Source: Pararhodobacter oceanensis (GTDB lineage: Bacteria > Pseudomonadota > Alphaproteobacteria > Rhodobacterales > Rhodobacteraceae). From it: DNA of 64,000 nucleotides. The notes below the pieces were generated by a model. It saw only the letters and a list, made by a program, of their open reading frames with translations. It was not told the origin of the DNA and did no database searches. The stretch's first letter is position 1. Each line of letters opens with the position of its first letter. The stretch is from assembly GCF_003076755.1 (NCBI RefSeq), contig NZ_QDKM01000012.1, forward strand, positions 1 through 64,000. The letters run 5' to 3'. This document shows, in pieces, positions 57,970 to 64,000 of this stretch. The translations under genes were made by a program, and so were the position numbers.

Positions 57970-59871
57970 TTATCCCAGAATACCGTTGTCGTCGCGTTTG
58001 ACCACGATCACCGACGAGCGCGGCAGCCCGTCGCCATCGGGCCAGCTACCACCCGGGTGCTGGATGCCGACAAACATCGAGCGGCGGTCGGCGGACCAAG
58101 TCAGACCGGTCACCTCCGCGCCTTTCGGGCCGGTCAGGAAGCGGGCAATCTCGCCGGTTACCGGATCGCCAACCAGCATCTGGTTGTTGCCCATCCCCTC
58201 GAAGTCGCCCTCGTTGCTGTCATCGCCATCGGTCTGGATCCAGACCAGCCCGTTGTCGTCAAACATCATCCCGTCGGGCGAGTTGAACATATTGCCCGGG
58301 GTGATGTTGGACGAGCCGCCATAGACATTGTTGTAGACGGTCGGGTTGCCGGCCATCACATAGAGATCCCAATCGAAACCATCGGCGGCATGGTCGTCGT
58401 TAAAGGGCCGCCAGCGCACGATCTGGCCATAGTGGTTGGTCTCGCGCGGGTTGGGGCCGCCGACCGGGGTTTCGTCGCCACCGGCATTCGGTTCGACACC
58501 CCGGTTCTTGTTGTTGGTCAGGCAGCAATAGGCCTCGACCGCATGCGGGTTGGCGGCGATCCACTCGGGGCGATCCATCGTGGTGGCACCCACAGCCGAG
58601 CCGGCGATACGCGAGAATACCGCGATCTCGGCGGGGGTCATGCCGGTGGATTCGGGGGTCAGGGCCAGCCATTCGCCGGTCTGGTCATCGTTGAACTTGG
58701 CAACATAGAGGGTGCCGTCGTTCAGCAGGCCGTCGGTCGGGCCGCCGGTCCGGTAGGTGCCGTTGGAGACGAAGCGGTAGAGGAATTCGCCGCGCTCGTC
58801 GTCGCCCATATAGACCACAACGCGGCCATCGGGTGCCAGCACCACTTCGGCATTCTCGTGTTTGAAACGCCCAAGGCCGGTGTGTTTGATCGGCGTGCTT
58901 GTCGGATCGGTGGGGTCGATCTCGACCACCCAGCCGGCGCGATGCGGCTCATTGGGGTTCACCGCGGTGTCGAAACGCGCATCCCATTTGTGATAGTCAT
59001 AGCCCCAGCCCTCGGTGCCGATTCCGTAGCGGCTATAGCCTTCTGCCACCAGCGCCGCGTGTGGGCCCTCGGGGGCGTCATTGGCGCCGAAATAGCCGTT
59101 GAAGTTTTCTTCGCAGGTCAGATAGGTGCCCCAGGGCGTGCGACCCGAGCCACAGTTGTTGAAGGTGCCCAGACAGCGGGTGCCGGTCGGATCGGCGTCG
59201 GTTTTCAGCAGTTCATCGCCGGCGGCAGGGCCGGCAATGGTCATCGGCGTGTTGTGGTGGATGCGGCGGTTGAAGGGGCTGTCGGTGACGACGCGCCATC
59301 CGCTGTCGGTTTCGCGAATTTCCATGACCGCGACGCCTTGCAGGTTTTGCAGTTTGAGCACGTCTGCGGCATTGGCCGGGGTGCCTTCCTGTGCGGCGGG
59401 CAGGTTGGTGCCGCGGTTGGTGTATTCATGGTTGATCGCAATCAGTTCGTGGCCTTGGTAGGCGAAGAGTTCCATACCGTCGGTGTTCTCGCCGAAGACC
59501 ATATCCGAGCCTTCGACCGGCCCGCCTTCGGTGATGTCATAGCCCTCGGCGGCGGGCATCAGCGCGTCGCCCCAGCGCACCAGCACCTTCCAGCTATAGC
59601 CTTGCGGCACATGCACGTCGAAATCGGTCTGGATGTCGATCGGCGAGAAGGCAAAACGACTGGCCGCCTCTTGCGCCTTGGCCGAGGTCGAGCCCAGCAG
59701 GCCGGTGCCCATCACCGCAGCGCCCGAGCCAAAGGCCAGCACGCCGCTCAAGAACCCGCGCCGCGAGATCGCGCGCTCGACGACATTGTCGAAGTCATTG
59801 CTATTGGGGCGGGGGAAATTCTGTTCGTCCCAGTCATCGGCGGACAGGTTGACAGTGCCTAAATCTTTCAT
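57970..59871 (-). CDS. phoX: PhoX-family alkaline phosphatase
   Basis: A 633-aa PhoX protein. The Tat signal is visible at residues 35-60 (ISRRGFLSGVLAFGSGAAVM), consistent with Tat export of a calcium-dependent phosphatase. The family contacts are in FNNCGSGRTPWGTYLTCEENFNG, split across about residues 215-240, and CGSG/TCEEN are the diagnostic motifs. Later segments HENAEVVLAPDGRVVVYMGDD and NSPDGMMFDDNGLVWIQTDGD are typical. It releases phosphate from organophosphates in the periplasm. AGGAGATACC precedes the ATG at 59871. A Pho-box-like site lies upstream. Confidence 0.92.
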   Translation of the reverse strand: MKDLGTVNLSADDWDEQNFPRPNSNDFDNVVERAISRRGFLSGVLAFGSGAAVMGTGLLGSTSAKAQEAASRFAFSPIDIQTDFDVHVPQGYSWKVLVRWGDALMPAAEGYDITEGGPVEGSDMVFGENTDGMELFAYQGHELIAINHEYTNRGTNLPAAQEGTPANAADVLKLQNLQGVAVMEIRETDSGWRVVTDSPFNRRIHHNTPMTIAGPAAGDELLKTDADPTGTRCLGTFNNCGSGRTPWGTYLTCEENFNGYFGANDAPEGPHAALVAEGYSRYGIGTEGWGYDYHKWDARFDTAVNPNEPHRAGWVVEIDPTDPTSTPIKHTGLGRFKHENAEVVLAPDGRVVVYMGDDERGEFLYRFVSNGTYRTGGPTDGLLNDGTLYVAKFNDDQTGEWLALTPESTGMTPAEIAVFSRIAGSAVGATTMDRPEWIAANPHAVEAYCCLTNNKNRGVEPNAGGDETPVGGPNPRETNHYGQIVRWRPFNDDHAADGFDWDLYVMAGNPTVYNNVYGGSSNITPGNMFNSPDGMMFDDNGLVWIQTDGDDSNEGDFEGMGNNQMLVGDPVTGEIARFLTGPKGAEVTGLTWSADRRSMFVGIQHPGGSWPDGDGLPRSSVIVVKRDDNGILG

Positions 59872-59949
59872 CGGTATCTCCTGAAAGCAGTGGTCGGATG
59901 GTTCCACGGGCTGGATAGGCACGCTGTGCTTCAGGAGTGCGACGGGAAT

Positions 59950-59967
59950 GTTACAGGTTGATGAAAC
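59950..59967 (-). promoter_or_regulatory. Pho-box-like site upstream of phoX
   Basis: On the minus strand GTTTCAT-CAAC-CTGTAAC resembles the alphaproteobacterial Pho box (CTGTCAT-N4-CTGTCAT/C). The second half matches at 6 of 7 positions and the first at the TCAT core. A weaker third repeat, CCGTCGC, follows 11 nt later. It lies 79-96 nt upstream of the phoX start. Confidence 0.45.
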
Positions 59968-60442
59968 GGGCAGGGGGCTGATGCGGGGACTGTCGTTGCG
60001 CGGGGCGGGGCAATAGGCGGGCCAGCGCGATACGGGCGGCCTCTGCCGCGCCGCGCGGTGAACCTGCGAAACCGGTTGAAACCATGCGCCGCGCGGTGGC
60101 GTTCGGAGGAGGGCGACCTTTAGATCGACTGCGGCGGTTTTTGTTTGATCTGCGGCAAGGCGGCAGATGAAGCGGCGCAGAGAACCCGCTTCATCGCCCG
60201 CGACGGTCATCGCTTGGATGGCATCTTATAGGCCCGCGAAGACACCACGCGCTGGCGAATACTTACCGCACTGTCCAGCCGAAGACGGGCATCGGTGGTG
60301 AGCCAGCTATCCGCTCCGGTTCACCCTGTTTGCAAAGGGGTCAAGCGGTTCCTGTTGCGCATCGGTCGGGGCGGTTGAGCGAGGTTGCTTCGGTGGTCGA
60401 TCTTGAACCAGATAGCCGTTCGCCCCCAATCGCAGACCGCAA
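59968..60442. other. Intergenic region between Hint and phoX genes
   Basis: About 475 nt with no supported gene, only out-of-frame arginine-rich shadows. It presumably holds the distal phoX promoter and the terminator of the Hint gene, neither of which could be defined. Confidence 0.4.
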
Positions 60443-61915
60443 TTAGCGCATCGGAAAACTGGCGCTGAGCAAGGCCTGGGCCTCTGGCGCGGTCAGAACC
60501 GGGCGCGCGGCGGGCTGCGAGAACTGCGAGAGTTGGGAGAGCTGGGGGAACAGCGCCAGCAGTTCGGCGCGGGTCTGCGCGTCACACTCATCAAGCACCG
60601 CATCCGAGGGCTGGAAACTCTCGCTCCACGCCCCGTTGGCGCGCAGGATTTGATGGCGCGCGCACATCACATGAACATAGGTCACCGGCCCCTCAAAGAT
60701 CCGATCAACCAAGGGCAAGGCCAGTAAATCCTCGGTGGTAACCAGCACCTGCCGCGCGCCGAACATCAGATCGGCAGACGCCCCCTCGATCAGCATCCGG
60801 TGGCGGGGCGAGACGGTGAGATCCTGCACGGGGGTATCCGGCCCCAAAGACCCGGCGCGAAACCGCACCGGTGCGGCCTGCGGGTTCTGCGCCAGATCGG
60901 CGGCACTGAGCGCACGCGCGCCGGTCCAGACCAGCGGTTGATAGCCCTCATCGCGGGTCAGCACATGGTCGCCGACCTGCAGCGCCTCGACCGGCTTGGG
61001 GCCCTGATCGGTGTCGATCAAACTGCCAGCGGCAAAGCAGATGATATGCTCGAACTGGTAGAATTTGAGCACCGAGCCATCGCCAAAACTGAGCGTGCCC
61101 GACTTGCCGGAACCTCCGCTGAGGGTGAGTTCGTATTGCGTTGCGGGATCGCCCTCGACGGGGTCGGGCAGCACCAATGTATCCTTTCCGCCGCCACCAA
61201 CGATCGTCATCGTCGCGCCCGCCTCGACCACCACGCGGTCGTCGCCACCGCCCAGTTCCACACGCTCGATCTCGTGAAACGCGACGCTGCGCCCGTTGTA
61301 TTCCAGAACCCCCTGTTCATCACCGGTGATGGTTAACAGCGAGTTCATCGGCGCCGCGCCGCTGGGGTCCGTGGCGATGATCAGTCGATCCTCGGAGTCA
61401 GGAGACCCCGGCGCACCATCCTCGCCGCCGTATACATGCTGGTCGCCCGAGATCGGCTGCGGCGTGCCGCCGTAGTGGTGGTCGATAAGGAAATCATCAT
61501 GCCCGCCGCCGCCTATGGCGGTAATATCGCCGTCAAGCAGCTTGAAGTCATCATCCCCGCCGGGGCCGGTATCTAGGTCGGGGTCATCCCCGAACAACAG
61601 ATCCGCGCCGCCCGAGCCGATCAGATAATCATCCCCCGCGCCGCCGATCAGCGTGTCGTCGCCATTCACCGCCCCGTCATAGGACAGGCGCGAGTACAGA
61701 CTGTCGTCGCCACCGCCGCCCCAAAGCTGATCATCGCCAGCGCCGTCATAAATATGGTCATCCCCGTCATCGCCCCAGACCAGCACGCCGTCATCGCTTA
61801 GCCTGTCGCCCTGCGCATCGACATAATCATTGTCGATCGAATCCGCGCCCGCGGTGCCATCGACAACGCCGGGGCCCGAGGGGCGGGTGAGTGTGGGGAT
61901 CACGGGGGGAGGCAT
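60443..61915 (-). CDS. RTX calcium-binding protein with C-terminal Hint domain
   Basis: A 490-aa protein. Residues about 30-110 contain several glycine-aspartate repeats of the RTX type (GDDGDDHIYDGAGDDQLWGG, then GDDTLIGGAGDDYLIGSGG). At about residue 290 a Hint_2/hedgehog-intein domain starts with CFAAGSLIDTDQG and has VGDHVLTRDEGYQPLVWTG and the TVSPRHRML motif with its His. There is no Sec signal; RTX proteins usually use type I secretion, but no secretion genes are nearby. Hint domains can cleave autocatalytically at the Cys. AGGAGCATGTT precedes the ATG. Confidence 0.88.
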   Translation of the reverse strand: MPPPVIPTLTRPSGPGVVDGTAGADSIDNDYVDAQGDRLSDDGVLVWGDDGDDHIYDGAGDDQLWGGGGDDSLYSRLSYDGAVNGDDTLIGGAGDDYLIGSGGADLLFGDDPDLDTGPGGDDDFKLLDGDITAIGGGGHDDFLIDHHYGGTPQPISGDQHVYGGEDGAPGSPDSEDRLIIATDPSGAAPMNSLLTITGDEQGVLEYNGRSVAFHEIERVELGGGDDRVVVEAGATMTIVGGGGKDTLVLPDPVEGDPATQYELTLSGGSGKSGTLSFGDGSVLKFYQFEHIICFAAGSLIDTDQGPKPVEALQVGDHVLTRDEGYQPLVWTGARALSAADLAQNPQAAPVRFRAGSLGPDTPVQDLTVSPRHRMLIEGASADLMFGARQVLVTTEDLLALPLVDRIFEGPVTYVHVMCARHQILRANGAWSESFQPSDAVLDECDAQTRAELLALFPQLSQLSQFSQPAARPVLTAPEAQALLSASFPMR

Positions 61916-62295
61916 AACATGCTCCTGACTACGGGTTACAGACTCGCGCCAAACGCGAGTCGAGAGTAGCACCGGATGCCTCTATCGCAAGCGTTTCCTG
62001 CGGTGGATCAGGTGGATAGGGCGAAGGCGCCTCTGTCGGGGTGAGCAAAACCGGCCTGCCTGCGGCGGGGTTAAACGCGCGTCGCGTGTGTTGGCGGTGG
62101 TGCCATGCCCTGTCGGGGTAGGGCGGTGATAGCGGGATTGATCACGCGGGGGCGCAATTCAACGGCGCAGGCGGGGGCCGCTGCTGCCGGTCGTCAGCCA
62201 GAGCATCAGCCCCAGAAATCCAGCGTTACGCAGATCGGCAGGCGGCATCTGCCAGAGCGCCGGATATGGCTTTCACCCGACCGCCTTGGCCACGG
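61916..62295. other. Intergenic region between Hint and adaptor genes
   Basis: About 380 nt. A minus-strand frame at 62248-62159 could encode a 29-residue hydrophobic peptide (GFLGLMLWLTTGSSG at its centre), but it has no clear ribosome site. No terminator for the adaptor gene was found. Confidence 0.35.
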
Positions 62296-63528
62296 TCAAT
62301 TGATCACCCGTTCCGCAACCCGCATGCCTTCAGAGAGCCCCGAGGAGGGGTAGAGGATCACGCGCTCGCCCTGAGACAAGCCGCTCACCACCTCGGCTTC
62401 AATGCCATTGTTCACCCCGATGGTGACGCGGCGAAGCTCTGCCACGCCATCCGCGACGACGAAGACCGCCCAGCTATCGCGGCTGCGAAACAGGGCGCTG
62501 GCGGGAACAATCAGTGCCTCTTCGGCCTGCCAGACGATGATCCGCGCCTCGACCCTATAACCATGGCCTAGCCCGGAATACGCCTCGGCGGGGCTGGCAA
62601 AGGCGATCACCGCATCGACCCGCTGTTCCTCGACGCCGAGCGCGGAAAACTGGGTGATGCCAAAGGGATCGACCCGCGTCACCTCGCCGGCAAGCTCCGC
62701 CGCGCCGCCCCAATCGGCGATGATCACCGGATCGCCCACCGAGACCTGCACCGCATCGGTCGATAGCAGCCTGACCACCACCTCGAGATCACTGGCGATA
62801 TTACCGATTTCCATGATCGGCGCACCGGCGGGCAGGGAGGTCTCGCTTTGCTGGATCACCCGCAGAATGCGACCATCCGCAGGCGCATAGAGCGGGATAT
62901 CGTCAGAGGTCGGCTCTACCGCAACGGCAAGGCCGCGATCATCGAACCCGATCAGTTGCGACTGGGCATTCTGGATTTCGGCCTCGCGCATGGCGATCGC
63001 CGCCTCGGCGGTATCGACACTGGCCTGCATCACCCGCGCAGTCTGCCGCGCCCGCTCGAGCGCGGCATCGCTGGCAATACCGCGTTCGACCAGTTGCTCG
63101 GTCCGCGCCAGCTCGCTTTGCGCCAGATCACGGTTGGCGATACTGGCGTTCAGATCCGCACGGGCAACGCGCAGCGCGGCGCGGGCCGCGGCCACCGCCG
63201 CCAGTGCCTGCTCGCGGGTGCGCACATCCAGCGCGGCGGGGTTGGTCGGGCGCATATGGGCAACCACGGTCTCGCCACGCACCACCGGATCGCCCGGCTG
63301 CACGCCGACACGTTGCAACTGTCCGGCGACCGGTGTCGAGACGATATAGGCGTCGCGCACGCGGGTGCGGCCCTCTTCGTCGATGGTCAACTGCATGGTG
63401 CCACGGGACACCGCGCCGATATCGACCAGCGTCGGTTTCGGCCAGAAGGCGGCGGTCAGCGCACCCGCAACCAAGAGCACCGTGACCGTGGTCAGGATCA
63501 GCCGCGAGCGCTTTTTTGCTTTGGCCAT
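62296..63528 (-). CDS. HlyD/MacA-type periplasmic adaptor protein
   Basis: A 410-aa membrane-fusion protein. One N-terminal membrane anchor (LILTTVTVLLVAGALTAAFW, residues 10-29) is followed by the lipoyl half-motif VAGQLQRVGVQPGDPVVRGE near 67, a long coiled coil at about residues 100-195, the second lipoyl half (LYAPADGRILRVIQQSET) and the beta-barrel. It lies 5 nt downstream of an FtsX-type permease gene, so it belongs to an ABC-type (MacAB/DevBCA-like) efflux system rather than an RND pump. Substrate unknown. Confidence 0.88.
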   Translation of the reverse strand: MAKAKKRSRLILTTVTVLLVAGALTAAFWPKPTLVDIGAVSRGTMQLTIDEEGRTRVRDAYIVSTPVAGQLQRVGVQPGDPVVRGETVVAHMRPTNPAALDVRTREQALAAVAAARAALRVARADLNASIANRDLAQSELARTEQLVERGIASDAALERARQTARVMQASVDTAEAAIAMREAEIQNAQSQLIGFDDRGLAVAVEPTSDDIPLYAPADGRILRVIQQSETSLPAGAPIMEIGNIASDLEVVVRLLSTDAVQVSVGDPVIIADWGGAAELAGEVTRVDPFGITQFSALGVEEQRVDAVIAFASPAEAYSGLGHGYRVEARIIVWQAEEALIVPASALFRSRDSWAVFVVADGVAELRRVTIGVNNGIEAEVVSGLSQGERVILYPSSGLSEGMRVAERVIN

Positions 63529-63533
63529 GGCGG

Positions 63534-64000
63534 TTACTCCCTTGTTTTCAATGCCGAGATCAGTTCGGCGCGGTCGATATCACGTTTCACCAGCCAGCCC
63601 GAAGCAATCGCCGCCCCGATCACCACCATCGCCGCGAACCCGTAGCTGGCCGGATCAAAGATCGCAGGGATCTGGTAAAGCTCGCTGGAAAACCCCGCCG
63701 CGATGCCGAAGGACAGGTAATAGCCCATCACCGCGCCCAGCGGCAGCGCAACAAGGATCACCACCGCCAATTCACCGAGCAGGACAAAGGCCACTTCGCC
63801 CTTGGTAAAGCCGATGACCCGCAGGCTAGCGAGATCGCGCGACCGCTCGGCATAGGCGATACGGGCGGAATTATAGACGATGCCAAAGGTGATCACGAAG
63901 GCAATCGCCCCCATCACATAGCGAATGGCGCCAGCGCCGGTGTCCATCAGGGTTTGAAACGAGACCTGCGCATCGGATTTCAGGCTGACGCCGGCGATGG
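63534..64000 (-). CDS. FtsX/MacB-type ABC permease, C-terminal part (runs off the window)
   Basis: The open frame continues to the right edge of the window, so only the C-terminal 155 or so residues are present. The FtsX domain is recognisable: a helix IRYVMGAIAFVITFGIVYNSARIAYAERSRD (split over two segments) then LASLRVIGFTKGEVAFVLLGE, which is the typical coupling region, and two more helices. It is transcribed before the adaptor gene and is its probable partner. The internal ATG at 63947 is not the start. Confidence 0.85.
   Translation of the reverse strand, partial: IAGVSLKSDAQVSFQTLMDTGAGAIRYVMGAIAFVITFGIVYNSARIAYAERSRDLASLRVIGFTKGEVAFVLLGELAVVILVALPLGAVMGYYLSFGIAAGFSSELYQIPAIFDPASYGFAAMVVIGAAIASGWLVKRDIDRAELISALKTRE

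Noticed and set aside
1-64000. CRISPR arrays, tRNA or rRNA genes, intact insertion sequences
   Set aside because: No regularly spaced repeats, cloverleaf-like or rRNA sequences, or complete transposase genes were found by reading both strands.

Overview
The window looks like the chromosome (or a large replicon) of a GC-rich alphaproteobacterium, most probably a Rhodobacterales/roseobacter-type heterotroph. The evidence is the gene content (TAXI and DctP TRAP transporters, PhoX, an RTX-Hint protein, a beta-ketoadipate pathway, several GMC oxidoreductases), strong GC3 bias in real genes, and tightly overlapping genes (TGATG, ATGA and 8-nt overlaps). No rRNA, tRNA, CRISPR array or intact insertion sequence was seen.

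Layout. 0.5-4.1 kb: housekeeping-type genes on the minus strand (DUF4386, EamA exporter, WrbA plus DUF1127 peptide, LysR). 4.2-5.7 kb: a wrecked Tn7/Tn5053-type transposition module (5'-truncated tniB, internally deleted and frameshifted tniQ) joined to the 3' end of a MYG1-family gene. 5.8-12.1 kb: LysR, TAXI-type TRAP transporter, arylsulfatase-like enzyme and SRPBCC protein, probably for a sulfated organic compound. 12.3-13.6 kb: divergent WYL regulator and glutathione transferase sharing a palindrome. 13.9-17.9 kb: a cobalamin riboswitch followed by a small Cys-containing peptide, a DUF1636 protein and a family-5 ABC importer without ATPase genes. 18.0-29.6 kb: a ten-gene minus-strand sugar/polyol operon (ribose-type ABC transporter, SorC regulator, aldo/keto reductase, EryB/GlpD-like dehydrogenase, LsrF-like aldolase, LyxK/EryA-like kinase, GMC oxidoreductase, ABM monooxygenase).

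30.3-33.6 kb: GMC oxidoreductase plus aldehyde dehydrogenase. 34.1-42.1 kb: catechol ortho-cleavage genes (LysR, catB, catA, an SCP2-like protein with an alpha/beta hydrolase, pcaF, pcaJ, pcaI, pcaR). 42.2-57.5 kb: a GntR-controlled region. A ferredoxin reductase and DctP protein run leftward. A 15-gene rightward operon encodes a Rieske oxygenase, an unknown 115-aa protein, two cupins, a SnoaL-like protein, PyrK/PyrD-like flavoproteins, a Rieske ferredoxin, an asparaginase-like enzyme, TRAP permeases, a three-subunit molybdenum hydroxylase and CoxG. 58-64 kb: PhoX, an RTX-Hint protein, an HlyD-type adaptor and a partial FtsX-type permease.

The most interesting unit is the 42-57 kb region. It combines uptake, molybdenum hydroxylation, Rieske oxygenation, a dihydroorotate-dehydrogenase-like pair with altered substrate-pocket residues, and an amidohydrolase lacking its usual catalytic Asp. 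That suggests an undescribed route for a nitrogen-containing (probably heterocyclic) compound, perhaps feeding the neighbouring ortho-cleavage pathway. An identical 13-bp site GTATACGGTATAC occurs before the reductase, before the oxygenase, and 11 kb away before the GMC/ALDH pair, tying these units into one putative GntR regulon. Other notable points are the riboswitch-linked ABC system, the hybrid ery/lsr-like operon and the tni/MYG1 scar.
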